A program made the translations under genes and the position numbers. A DNA stretch of 64,000 nucleotides from Pseudonocardia terrae (GTDB taxonomy: Bacteria > Actinomycetota > Actinomycetes > Mycobacteriales > Pseudonocardiaceae), in contig NZ_JAJTTE010000038.1 in NCBI RefSeq assembly GCF_021343995.1, positions 1-64,000 on the forward strand. The letters are read 5' to 3'. Every line of letters begins with the position of its first letter. Within the stretch, counting starts at the first letter, position 1. Under the pieces are notes generated by a model, which searched no databases, was not told where the DNA came from, and was given only the letters and a program-made list of their open reading frames with translations. This document shows positions 48,091 through 56,874 of this stretch, piece after piece.

Positions 48091-49083
48091 ATGAGGGCGC
48101 CCGTGCCGGAGGCGGACCAGGACCGGTTCGGCGCCGAGACCGAGCAGTTCCGCAGGGAGCTGCTGGCGCACTGCTACCGCATGGTCGGCTCGGCGCACCA
48201 CGCCGAGGACCTCGTGCAGGAGACGTATCTCCGGGCGTGGCGGTCCTACGCCGGTTTCGAGCGCCGCGCGTCGGTGCGGTCCTGGCTCTACACGATCGCC
48301 ACGAACGTCTGCCTGACCGCGTTGGAGCCGCGCCGGAACCGGGTGCTGCCGGCGGGCCTGTCCGCTCCCTACGACGGGCCCGATCGCCCACCGAGCCAGG
48401 TGCCGCCGGGCGAGGTCGCGTGGCTGGAGCCGTTGCCCGACAACTGGATCACCCCGGCCGCCGCCGATCCGGCCGCGACGGTGGTCGCGCGCGAGTCGCT
48501 CCGCCTGGCGCTCATCGCGAGCCTGCAGCACCTGCCCGCCCGCCAACGCGCGATCCTCATCCTGCGCGAGGTGCTGGCGTTCTCCGCGGCGGAGACCGCG
48601 GAGATCCTCGGCACCACCACGGCGGCGGTCAAGAGCGGGCTGCAGCGCGCCCGCGCCCGGCTGGAAGAACTGGAGCCGGAGCCGGAGGACCTGCTCGAGC
48701 CGACCGACGAGCGGGCGCGTGCGCTGCTCGACGGCTACATCGCCGCGTTCGAACGCTCCGACGCCCGCCTGCTGGAACGGGTGCTGCGCGCGGACGCCAC
48801 GCTGGAGGCAAGGCCGTTCCGCGAGTGGTACGCGGGCCGGGTGCGGTGCATCCACATGCTCGCCACGTACGTGCTGGGTGCGCCGGGCGACTGGACGATG
48901 CTCGCCACCACGGCCAACGGCCAGCCCGCCGCCGTCGTGTACCACCGGGACGCGGACGGGACCCTCCGGTCGCACGGCATCGTGGTGCTGGCCCCGACCG
49001 CCGCCGGCGTCTCGCGCGTGATCGAGTTCCACGACCCGGCACTGGTGCCGATGTTCGGCTTCGCGGAGGTGCTCGTGGACTGA
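48091..49083 (+). CDS. ECF sigma factor with C-terminal SnoaL-like domain
   Basis: 330 residues. Region 2 (about 18-85: LLAHCYRMVGSAHHAEDLVQ, WLYTIATNVCL) and region 4 (about 145-190: LPARQRAILILREVLAFSAA, then TTAAVKSGLQRARARL) bind core polymerase and the promoter. Residues 205-330 are an NTF2/SnoaL-like domain (YIAAFERSDARLLERVL, ATYVLGAPGDWTML) that replaces a separate anti-sigma factor in this SigG/SigJ-like class. The target regulon is unknown. No anti-sigma gene nearby, in keeping with the fused domain. Confidence 0.9.
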   Translation: MRAPVPEADQDRFGAETEQFRRELLAHCYRMVGSAHHAEDLVQETYLRAWRSYAGFERRASVRSWLYTIATNVCLTALEPRRNRVLPAGLSAPYDGPDRPPSQVPPGEVAWLEPLPDNWITPAAADPAATVVARESLRLALIASLQHLPARQRAILILREVLAFSAAETAEILGTTTAAVKSGLQRARARLEELEPEPEDLLEPTDERARALLDGYIAAFERSDARLLERVLRADATLEARPFREWYAGRVRCIHMLATYVLGAPGDWTMLATTANGQPAAVVYHRDADGTLRSHGIVVLAPTAAGVSRVIEFHDPALVPMFGFAEVLVD

Positions 49084-49123
49084 TCTCGACCGTGCCACCA
49101 GGACGCCTCCGGTGGATCGTGTC

Positions 49124-49741
49124 TCAGACGAACAGCCGCGGCAGCAGATCCCTGCAGTGGTCCCGCAGCTCGTCGAGCGCCGTCCCCGATCCGGCGAGGT
49201 GACGTTGCAGCGCGTGCTGGAACAGCCCGTCGAACATCGCGTAGGCCGCGGAGGGCGAGCAGGTCGGCTCGGTCCCGGTGAGGTCGGCGTAGGCGCGGAC
49301 CAGGCGCCAGATCATGTCCTGCAGGCGGCCGTCGATCTCGGCGACGTCGTCCCGGAAGGCCTCCTCGAACAGGGACTGGGAGCGCACGTCGTACCAGAGC
49401 CGGTGCAGCAGCGGGGCGTCGGCGAGGGTGGCGGCCAGCCCGTTCCCGCAGGCCGTGGCGAGCTCCGCGGGGGTGGACGCCTCGGCGACGAGCCCCTCGT
49501 AGCGCTGCACGCAGGCGTCCTTGTACCGCTGCACGCAGTAGGTGATCAGGTCGCTCTTGTCGGCGAAGTAGTAGTGCAGGAGGCCGTGGGAGTGCTCCGT
49601 GTTGTCCGCGATCGTGCGCAGGCTGGTGCGTGCGTAGCCGAGTTCTGCCAGGGTCAGCAGCGCCGCGTCGGCGAGCTCGCGGCGCCGGTCCTCGAACTTG
49701 TCGGCACGGGACCGCTGCCGCACGGCGGCGGTGCTGGGCAT
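49124..49741 (-). CDS. TetR-family transcriptional regulator
   Basis: 205 residues from ATG 49741. N-terminal helix-turn-helix: ADAALLTLAELGYARTSLRT, then IADNTEHSHGLLHYYFADKSDLI (about 28-70). The C-terminal ligand domain includes a TetR_C_6-like part. Divergent from the acyl-CoA ligase cluster with about 120 bp between, so it most likely represses that cluster and perhaps itself, with an acyl-CoA or the degraded substrate as ligand (inference). Confidence 0.88.
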   Translation of the reverse strand: MPSTAAVRQRSRADKFEDRRRELADAALLTLAELGYARTSLRTIADNTEHSHGLLHYYFADKSDLITYCVQRYKDACVQRYEGLVAEASTPAELATACGNGLAATLADAPLLHRLWYDVRSQSLFEEAFRDDVAEIDGRLQDMIWRLVRAYADLTGTEPTCSPSAAYAMFDGLFQHALQRHLAGSGTALDELRDHCRDLLPRLFV

Positions 49742-49780
49742 ACGCCGACGATACCCATCGAGCGGATTTCCTGACCACTC

Positions 49781-49810
49781 GTCCAAGAAAATCTTGACAT
49801 GTGTCCAAGA
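49781..49810. promoter_or_regulatory. Candidate TetR operator and promoter in the divergent gap
   Basis: GTCCAAGA at 49781-49788, its inverse TCTTGAC at 49792-49798 and GTCCAAGA again at 49803-49810: three half-sites at about 11-bp spacing, one helical turn. TTGACA at 49794-49799 is a perfect -35 reading towards the ligase gene. Occupancy would cover the -35. Confidence 0.55.
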
Positions 49811-49864
49811 TCGGGCCACGGTCGTGACTGCCATCACTGCCGCCGGCGAAGACCGAGGGACGAC

Positions 49865-51418
49865 GTGTCGCTGACCTTCTACCTGGACAAGGGCGCTTCC
49901 CTCGACCCCGAGGCCCCCTGCCTGACCCTCGACGGCGCGTCCCTGTCGTACGGCGAGGTCGTCGAGCTCTCCCGCGCGGTGGCAAGGGCGCTGCGCCGCT
50001 CCGGCGTCGAGCCCGGGGACAAGGTCGGCATCCTCTCGGCCAACGACCCGACCGCGTTCTCCTGCGTCTTCGGCATCGCGCGGGCAGGGGCGGTCTGGTG
50101 CCCGATCAACCCGCGCAATGCGGCAGGGGAGAACGCCGAGCTGCTCGACCTGTTCGACTGCTCCACGTTGATCTTCCAGCCGGCCTTCGACGACCTGGTC
50201 GCCGAGATCGCGCCGAAACTCCCGAAGCTGACCACGCTCGTCCGGCTCGGCGAGAAGGACGGTCTCGCCCAGGGGTTCGACGACTGGCTCGCGGCCGCGC
50301 GCGCGGACCCGGAAGCCGAGGCCGCCCAGCCCGACGACGTCGTCGCCCTGGTCGGCACCGGTGGCACCACGGGGCGCCCCAAGGGGGTCATGCTCACCGA
50401 TCGCAACCTCGAGGCGATGTCAGCGATCACGCTGATGAGCTACCCCTTCGAGGGTCGGCCCGTGTACCTGGCCCAGGCTCCGCTCACCCACGCGGCCGGC
50501 GTGCTGTGCTTCCCGATCCTCGCCCGCGGCGGCGAGGTCGTGATCATGGCGAAGCCCGACGTCGGCCGGTTCCTGGAGCTGATCGAACGCCACCGGGTCA
50601 CCCACACGTTCCTGCCGCCGACGTTGATCTACATGGTCCTCGGCCACGAGGCGCTCGACCGCACGGACCTCTCGTCGTTGCAGTGCTTCTGGTACGGCGC
50701 GGCGCCGATGTCGGTGGCCAGGCTGGCCGAGGCGCTCGACCGGATCGGGCCGATGGCGCAGCTGTTCGGGCAGTCCGAGGCCCCGATGATGATCTCGACC
50801 ATGTCCCCGGCCGAGCACCGCCTGGCCGACGGCGCGATCGCCACCGACCGGCTGTCGTCGGCCGGGCGGCCGTCGCCGCTGGTCACGGTGGCGATCCTCG
50901 ATCCGCAGGGTGCGCCCGTCCCGCGCGGGGAACGGGGGGAGATCTGCGTCCGCGGCTCGCTGGTGATGGCCGGGTACTACCGCAACCCCGAGGCCACCGC
51001 CGAGGCGTCCGCCCACGGCTGGCACCACACCGGCGACATCGGCTACCTCGACGCCGACGGCTTCCTCCACATCGTCGACCGCGCCAAGGACATGGTGATC
51101 ACCGGCGGTTTCAACGTCTACTCCGCCGAGGTCGAGCAGGCGCTGATGGCCCACGACGCCGTACGCGACTGCGCGGTGGTCGGCCTGCCCGACGAGAAGT
51201 GGGGCGAACGGGTCACGGCCGTGATCCAGCTCCAGCCGGACACCGTGATCGACGTCGACGAGCTGATCGCGTTCGTCAAGCAGCGCATCGGCAGCGTCAA
51301 GACGCCCAAGCAGATCGAGATCTGGCCCGATCTCCCCCGTTCCACCATCGGCAAGGTCCTCAAGACCGAGATCCGCACGACCCTCACCGCAGTACCGCAA
51401 GGAGGCGGCACCTCATGA
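49865..51418 (+). CDS. Acyl-CoA synthetase / fatty-acid-CoA ligase (FadD-like)
   Basis: 517 residues from GTG 49865 with GAGGGA upstream. ANL-family ligase: phosphate loop VGTGGTTGRPKGVML near 180, FGQSEAP near 320, the hinge GDIGYLDADGFLHIVDRAKD near 410 and the catalytic Lys in RSTIGKVLKTE near 500. It activates a carboxylic acid to its CoA thioester; the acid is unknown. First gene of a cluster controlled by the divergent TetR. Its stop overlaps the next start (ATGA). Confidence 0.9.
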   Translation: MSLTFYLDKGASLDPEAPCLTLDGASLSYGEVVELSRAVARALRRSGVEPGDKVGILSANDPTAFSCVFGIARAGAVWCPINPRNAAGENAELLDLFDCSTLIFQPAFDDLVAEIAPKLPKLTTLVRLGEKDGLAQGFDDWLAAARADPEAEAAQPDDVVALVGTGGTTGRPKGVMLTDRNLEAMSAITLMSYPFEGRPVYLAQAPLTHAAGVLCFPILARGGEVVIMAKPDVGRFLELIERHRVTHTFLPPTLIYMVLGHEALDRTDLSSLQCFWYGAAPMSVARLAEALDRIGPMAQLFGQSEAPMMISTMSPAEHRLADGAIATDRLSSAGRPSPLVTVAILDPQGAPVPRGERGEICVRGSLVMAGYYRNPEATAEASAHGWHHTGDIGYLDADGFLHIVDRAKDMVITGGFNVYSAEVEQALMAHDAVRDCAVVGLPDEKWGERVTAVIQLQPDTVIDVDELIAFVKQRIGSVKTPKQIEIWPDLPRSTIGKVLKTEIRTTLTAVPQGGGTS

Positions 51419-52404
51419 AACTCGCTCTCTACCTGCCCAACTTCCGCGACAAGGTGACCATCAAGGAGCTGGAGGACCTCACCGCGCTCGCCGAGGAGCT
51501 CGACTTCGACTCGGTGTGGACGCTCGACCGGATCGTCGTGCCGGAGGCGTCGGACAGGCAGGAGCTGCAGTACTCGTTCGGGATGATGGAGGGCCTGCCC
51601 AAGGCGCTGCCGGTGTCCTCGCGGGGCCAGTGGTTCCAGGGCTACCCGCTCATCCCGTGGCTCGCGGCGAAGACCTCCAAGGTCCGCATCGGCATGAGCA
51701 TCATCGACACCCCGTTCCGCGCCCCGGGCGTCCTGGCCGCGGAGATGGCCACGATGGACCACCTCTCGAACGGCCGGCTCAACGTCGGCGTCGGGTCCGG
51801 GTGGATGCCGGAGGAGTTCGCGGCCGCGAGCGCCGCGCACATCTTCCCGAAGCGGCACAAGCACGTGCGCGAGACGATCGAGGTCATGCAGGGCATCTGG
51901 AACAACGAGCTGTTCGAGTACCACGGCGAGTTCGCGGACTTCGACAGCTGCGGGTTCGGGATCAAGCCGCTGCAGGACCCGCTGCCGATCTTCTTCTCCG
52001 GCCTCAAGGACCCGGCGCGCGCCGCCAAGCGCGTCAGCAAGTACGACCTCAAGGGCTGGATCGGGATCCAGGACTCGCCGGAGGACATCGCCACGTGGCG
52101 CGGCGGGATCGAGCGTGAGCTCGAGGAGATCGGCAGCCACCGCAAGATCGGCGACCTCGAGATCAGCAGCATGATCTGGACGGTCATCACGGACGTCGAC
52201 CTGGACGACTCGCCGGCGGGCAAGGTCACGAACCTGCTGGCCGGCAGCGAGCGGCAGATCACCGACAAGCTCAAGGCGTACAAGGAGGCCGGGATGACGA
52301 TGCCGATGTTCTGGCCGCCGTTCGCCGACGTCCCGGTGTCCAAGACGCTCGACGACCTCAAGCGGATCAAGAACGACATCATGCCGAAGGTCGAGGCCTC
52401 CTGA
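51415..52404 (+). CDS. Luciferase-like (LLM class) flavin-dependent oxidoreductase
   Basis: 329 residues, ATG overlapping the ligase stop, GGAGG 9 bp upstream. TIM-barrel F420- or FMNH2-dependent enzyme: KLALYLPNF at the start, IGMSIIDTPFRAPGVLA, MATMDHLSNGRLNVGVGSGW with the characteristic NGR and GSG, and a C-terminal AGMT helix. It could hydroxylate or desaturate the CoA-activated substrate. Whether F420 or FMN is used cannot be decided. Confidence 0.88.
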   Translation: MKLALYLPNFRDKVTIKELEDLTALAEELDFDSVWTLDRIVVPEASDRQELQYSFGMMEGLPKALPVSSRGQWFQGYPLIPWLAAKTSKVRIGMSIIDTPFRAPGVLAAEMATMDHLSNGRLNVGVGSGWMPEEFAAASAAHIFPKRHKHVRETIEVMQGIWNNELFEYHGEFADFDSCGFGIKPLQDPLPIFFSGLKDPARAAKRVSKYDLKGWIGIQDSPEDIATWRGGIERELEEIGSHRKIGDLEISSMIWTVITDVDLDDSPAGKVTNLLAGSERQITDKLKAYKEAGMTMPMFWPPFADVPVSKTLDDLKRIKNDIMPKVEAS

Positions 52405-52442
52405 GCGTCGGTTCCACCCCCACAACGAAGTGAGAGGAAGAG

Positions 52443-53198
52443 ATGCCCGAACTCGAGGGTAAGCGGGTCTTCGTCACCGGATCCGGTGCCGGGATCGGCA
52501 AGGCGATCGCGACGCTGTTCACGCAGCGCGGCGCCCGGGTCGTCGTCAGCGACATCAACGCCGACGCGGCCAAGCAGACGGCCGACGAGATCGGGGCCGT
52601 CGGCGTCGCCAACTGCGACGTCACGGACGAGGCCCAGGTCCAGGCGGCGGTGCAGCAGGCGGTGGATCTGCTCGGCGGCCTCGACGTCCTGGTCAACAAC
52701 GCCGGGATCGAGGTCTCCTCGCCGCTGCTGCAGCAGTCGACCGAGAGCTTCGACAAGATCTACGCGGTGAACGTGCGCGGTCCGTTCGTCGCGATGAAGG
52801 CGGCCATCAGCCACCTGATCGAGTCGAAGGGCAACGTCGTCAACATCGCCTCGATCGCCGGCATCGGCGGCAGCCCGCTGCTCGGCTCCTACTGCGCGAC
52901 CAAGGCGGCGCTGATCCAGATGACCCGTGTCGCGGCGGTGGAGATGCGACCGACGGGCGTGCGGGTCAACGCCGTCTGTCCCGGCTTCGCCGACACCGCC
53001 ATGGTGGAGCGGCTCGTGCCGGACTTCGAGGCGGCGACCCAGGTCCCCTTCGGCGACCTCGTCGCCATGAAGCAGGGCCGGCTCGGCACCCCGGAGGACA
53101 TCGCCGAGGTGGCGGCCTTCCTCGCGTCCGACCGGGCGTCGTGGGTCACCGGCAGCCATTACGTCCTCGACGGTGGGCTGACCGCGTCCCTCGTGTGA
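52443..53198 (+). CDS. Short-chain dehydrogenase/reductase
   Basis: 251 residues, ATG 52443 with AGAGGAAG upstream. Classical SDR: TGSGAGIGKAIA (12-23) for NAD(P), NNAGIEVSS near 83, catalytic Ser and YCATK near 150 and VCPGFADTAM. Asp after strand 2 (VVVSDINAD) suggests NAD(H). Third gene of the catabolic cluster, followed by a strong hairpin. Confidence 0.9.
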   Translation: MPELEGKRVFVTGSGAGIGKAIATLFTQRGARVVVSDINADAAKQTADEIGAVGVANCDVTDEAQVQAAVQQAVDLLGGLDVLVNNAGIEVSSPLLQQSTESFDKIYAVNVRGPFVAMKAAISHLIESKGNVVNIASIAGIGGSPLLGSYCATKAALIQMTRVAAVEMRPTGVRVNAVCPGFADTAMVERLVPDFEAATQVPFGDLVAMKQGRLGTPEDIAEVAAFLASDRASWVTGSHYVLDGGLTASLV

Positions 53199-53202
53199 CC
53201 AT

Positions 53203-53237
53203 GTGCGACGGGCCCGGTTCCGCCGGGCCCGTCGCAC
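53203..53237 (+). terminator. Perfect hairpin after the SDR gene
   Basis: GTGCGACGGGCCCGG pairs fully with CCGGGCCCGTCGCAC around a 5-base loop (15-bp stem). No U-run follows, as usual for actinobacterial terminators. It lies 16 bp before the acetoacetyl-CoA synthetase start, so it may attenuate rather than end transcription. Confidence 0.7.
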
Positions 53238-53252
53238 GGTGAGGCGGTACGG

Positions 53253-55196
53253 ATGATCCTGTGGAGCCCGACGGCGGAGCGCATTCAGGGGTCGGCGCTG
53301 CGCGAGTACCTGGACTGGCTGGAGGAGCGCGAGGGGCGGCCGTTCGCGGACCACGACGCCCTCTGGGCCTGGTCGGTCGAGGAGCTGGACCGGTTCTGGC
53401 TGTCCATCGTCGACTACTACGGCGTCGACTTCTCCGCGCCCTGGACACAGGTGCGCACCGCCGACCCGATGCCGCACACCCGCTGGTTCACCGGGGCGCG
53501 CCTGAACTGGGCGCAGCACGTGCTGCGCCGTGGGCCCGACTCCTCGGTGGCGTTGCTGTGTGTCCAGGAGGGCGGTTCACCCGCACGGGATATCACCTGG
53601 GGCTCGTTGCGCCGGTCGGTGGCAGCGGCGGCCGGCTGGCTGCGACGGGCGGGCGTGCGTCCCGGCGACCGGGTCTGCGCCTACCTCCCGAACACCGAGC
53701 ACGCGGTGATCGGGCTCCTGGCCGCCGCCGCGGTCGGTGCGGTGTGGTCCTGCTGCTCCCCGGACTTCGGCGCCGAGGGCACCATCGGCCGGCTCGCGCA
53801 GCTCGAGCCCACCGTGCTCATCGCCGTGGACGGCTACCACTGGAACGGCAAGGAGATCGACCGCGCCGACGTCGTCGCGCGGCTGCGCGAGAAGCTCCCG
53901 ACGGTGCGGCACTTCGTCCACGTCCCGTACGTGTTCGACCGGCCTGCTCCTGCGGATGCGATTTTGTGGGACGAGATACTCGCCGAGGACGCGCCGCTCG
54001 AGTTCGAGCAGGTCGAGTTCTCCCACCCGTTGTGGGTGCTGTTCACCTCCGGCACCACCGGGCTGCCCAAGGGCCTGGTGCACGGGCACGGGGGGATGAC
54101 GCTGCAGGGTCTGATGTGGTCCGGGCTGTACTGCGGCCTGCGTGAGGGCGAGCGGATGTTCACCTTCACCTCGACCGGCTGGGCGTTGTGGAACATGCAG
54201 CTGGGCGCGCTCGCCCAGGGCGCGAGCATCGTGCTGTACGAGGGCAGCCCCGGCCACCCGGCGGGCGCGGTCTTCGAGGTCGCGGCCCGCACCGAGGCGG
54301 ACGTCCTGCTGCTCGGCGCCGCCGTCGTCACCGCGACGGCGAACACCGGGGTCTCGCCCCGGCAGGAGTACGACCTGACCCGGCTGCGGCACATCATGAT
54401 CAGCGGCTCGGCGCTGCCGTCGGCCGGCTACCACTGGATCATGGAGCACGTCGGCCCGGACGTGCGGATCGACTCGACCAGCGGCGGCACCGACATCTCC
54501 GGCGCGTTCGTCGGCGCCAACGAGTACGCCCCGGTCCGGGTGGGGCGCATCGGCGGCCTGCTCGCCGGCGTCGACTGCGCGGCCTGGGACGAGGACGGTC
54601 ATCCGGTCGTCGACGAGGTGGGCGACCTCGTCGTCACCCGGCCGATCCCGTCGATGCCGGTGTGCCTGTGGAACGACCCGGACGCCGTGCGCTACACGGA
54701 GTCGTATTTCGAGACCTGGCCCGGCGTCTGGCGCCACGGGGACTGGGTGACGTTCTACTCGGACGGCAGCCTCGCCATCCACGGCCGCTCCGACTCGACC
54801 TTGAACAGGCAGGGTGTCCGGCTGGGCAGCAGCGACTTCTACGACGTGCTCGAGACCATGCCCGAGATCAGCGAGACCCTCGTGGTCGGGGTCGACCAGC
54901 CCGACGACGGCTACTGGCTGGGCCTGTTCGTCGTCCCGGCTCCGGGGCACGAGCTGGACGACTCGCTCAAGCAGAAGATCGTGCAGACGCTGCGGACCCG
55001 CCTGACACCCCGCCACGTCCCGGACGAGATCCTCGAGGCGCCCGCCGTGCCGCACACCCTGAGCGGCAAGCGGCTCGAGGTCCCGATCAAGAAGCTGCTG
55101 AGCGGCAGGCCGCTGGAGAAGGCCGCGAACATCGCCTCCGTCGACGATCCCGACGCGCTGCGCTGGTACGCGCGCTTCGCTGCCTCCCGGCTGTGA
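53253..55196 (+). CDS. Acetoacetyl-CoA synthetase-like ligase
   Basis: 647 residues from ATG 53253 (GAGG upstream). The length and N-terminal extension (LREYLDWLEEREGRPFADHD) fit the AACS branch. Motifs: LFTSGTTGLPKGLVHGHGG near 265, SGGTDISGAFVG near 412, the hinge NRQGVRLGSSDFYDVLE near 520 and the catalytic Lys in PHTLSGKRLEVPIKK near 608. It would convert acetoacetate or a similar 3-oxo acid to its CoA ester. Stop overlaps the next gene's GTG. Confidence 0.9.
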   Translation: MILWSPTAERIQGSALREYLDWLEEREGRPFADHDALWAWSVEELDRFWLSIVDYYGVDFSAPWTQVRTADPMPHTRWFTGARLNWAQHVLRRGPDSSVALLCVQEGGSPARDITWGSLRRSVAAAAGWLRRAGVRPGDRVCAYLPNTEHAVIGLLAAAAVGAVWSCCSPDFGAEGTIGRLAQLEPTVLIAVDGYHWNGKEIDRADVVARLREKLPTVRHFVHVPYVFDRPAPADAILWDEILAEDAPLEFEQVEFSHPLWVLFTSGTTGLPKGLVHGHGGMTLQGLMWSGLYCGLREGERMFTFTSTGWALWNMQLGALAQGASIVLYEGSPGHPAGAVFEVAARTEADVLLLGAAVVTATANTGVSPRQEYDLTRLRHIMISGSALPSAGYHWIMEHVGPDVRIDSTSGGTDISGAFVGANEYAPVRVGRIGGLLAGVDCAAWDEDGHPVVDEVGDLVVTRPIPSMPVCLWNDPDAVRYTESYFETWPGVWRHGDWVTFYSDGSLAIHGRSDSTLNRQGVRLGSSDFYDVLETMPEISETLVVGVDQPDDGYWLGLFVVPAPGHELDDSLKQKIVQTLRTRLTPRHVPDEILEAPAVPHTLSGKRLEVPIKKLLSGRPLEKAANIASVDDPDALRWYARFAASRL

Positions 55197-55921
55197 AGCT
55201 CGGCGCCTATCTCGCCCACCTGGGTTCGGGCCTCCCCTACGACGTCGCCTCCTGGGCGCGGCGGCTGGTGGACGCCGGCTTCGAGAGCCTGTGGATGCCG
55301 CAGATCATCGGGCGTTCCGGCTTCGTCCCGGACCCCTTCGTCGCCTTGGCGGCGGCCGCCTCTGCAGTGGATGGGGTGGAGCTGGGGACCGCCACGGTGC
55401 AGGTCCCGCTCCACCATCCCGCCTACCTCGCCCACAAGATCCGGTCGCTGCAGCTGGTGTGCGGAGACAGGCTGGTCATGGGCGTCAGCCCCGGCTCAAC
55501 GTCCACGGACTACGCGCTTCTCGATCGGGACTTCCACAGTCGCTTCCGCACCTTCGACGAGAACGTGGCGAAGCTGCGGGACCTGCTCGCCGAGGGGCGT
55601 GGTGCTCTCGTAGCCGGCGCCCCGCCGCTCCTCCTGGGCTCGTGGGGTGCCAACGTCGAGAAGGCCGCCCGGCACTTCGACGGCTGGCTCGCCTCCGCCC
55701 ATCGCCGCACCCCGGACCAGATCATCGAGGCTCTCGGGCGCTTCCGAGCGGCAGGTGGCGGACGAGCCATCGTCTGCGCCATCCCACTCTCCAGCCCGGC
55801 CGACCTCGGCCCGGTGGGCGAACAACTCCATCGCTACCGGGAAGCGGGCTTCGACGACGCGGTCGTGGTGATCGAGCCGGGAGGGCCGGATCCCGAGACG
55901 GTCAGAGCTCTCCTCCTGTGA
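55193..55921 (+). CDS. Second luciferase-like (LLM class) flavin-dependent oxidoreductase
   Basis: 242 residues from GTG 55193, short for the family (usually 280-340). KLGAYLAHLGSGLPYDVASW, VELGTATVQVPLHHPAYLAH, DRLVMGVSPGST and FRTFDENVAKLRDL are LLM barrel elements; a C-terminal section is reduced. Translationally coupled to the AACS. It may act on the same substrate as the first LLM enzyme, or be a reduced paralogue. Confidence 0.82.
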   Translation: MKLGAYLAHLGSGLPYDVASWARRLVDAGFESLWMPQIIGRSGFVPDPFVALAAAASAVDGVELGTATVQVPLHHPAYLAHKIRSLQLVCGDRLVMGVSPGSTSTDYALLDRDFHSRFRTFDENVAKLRDLLAEGRGALVAGAPPLLLGSWGANVEKAARHFDGWLASAHRRTPDQIIEALGRFRAAGGGRAIVCAIPLSSPADLGPVGEQLHRYREAGFDDAVVVIEPGGPDPETVRALLL

Positions 55922-56004
55922 CTGCCGAGGCGTTCTGCCACGCGCCCGGCCGACCCGTCGAGCAGGTGCGTCTGGACGACCTCGTGGCGCTGCCGCAGCG
56001 TTCG

Positions 56005-56245
56005 TGAGGCCCTGGCACCGGGACCGGCCCGTGCCCGGTCGCCCGGACCGCCACCGGGAGCCCGTGATCCGCCGCGAAACGCACCGCGGTCGCTACGTCG
56101 GACTCGGACGTCACCGAGACCGCGACGTCCGGGGTCGGGATCGCCGCCAGGTCGAAGCCGGCGCACGCCGCGTCGAAGCCGGACGTGCCGGGCGGTGGAC
56201 CCGGCCGGCGAGGGCCTGGTCGAGCGAAGCGAAGCCGTCGGACAT
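56005..56245 (-). pseudogene. N-terminal fragment of an FAD-linked (berberine-bridge-type) oxidase
   Basis: ATG 56245, preceded by GGAGGGA, reads MSDGFASLDQALAGRVHRP, then a one-base loss at about 56186-56192 (CCG GCA for CCG GGC A) shifts the frame. The sense goes on GFDAACAGFDLAAIPTPDVA, SESDVATAVRFAADHGLPVA, VRATGHG, the start of a PCMH-type FAD domain. It breaks off near 56005, before the FAD-contacting strands. Both a frameshift and a 3' truncation, so dead. Confidence 0.75.
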
Positions 56246-56874
56246 GGTGGTCCCTCCCGAGCGCGAGCCGCCTCACCGGTCCGGTCGGGGAGGGCCGTCC
56301 ACCCGTCGGCTCCAACACGATTCCAACTCCGACCTGGCTGGAGGAGAGCGGCGAGGCGGCCAAGCTCGAGACAACCGCGCCGAGGTGGCGGGCGACGACG
56401 ATCGGCCGCCTCCCGGCGGGCGCTGACCCAGCCGCTCGGCTCGAGCCTCGCCGCTCTGCCCGTGATCGCGGCTCGTGGACGTAGAGGGTCGGAAATCGTC
56501 GTTCGACGTCCAAAAGTGATGATCTTGCCCCGGTCACTCTCGGGTGCTCGGTGGCCGGAGCGGGGTTCGCCGATAAGCGGGTGTTCCTCGGGTCCGGGCC
56601 GAGCGGCGGAAGCCGAACTGCAGCACCTACCACATGATCCCGGGGATCAAGCCGGTGCCGCCGTGCACGGACCGCGCCGGACAGGGCGGTTGGTCGGCCG
56701 CGGAACCTCTCGCGCTGACCGGCCGCACGGCCGCCTGACCAGCGCGTCCGGTCCTCTTCCCGATGCGGAACACGGGTCTGTGCCGGCGTCCCTTCAGCCC
56801 AACTCCGTCCGTGGACGGGATAGCAGTGCCCGGGAAGTGGTAGGCCGACGGCCCCGACGAGGAGAGGCAGACCG
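56246..56874. other. Gene-free stretch upstream of the repetitive protein
   Basis: About 630 bp. No frame here has a start with support or a recognisable domain on either strand. It may be debris left by the deletion that truncated the FAD-oxidase. A GAGGAGAGG site at the end serves ATG 56875. Confidence 0.55.
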
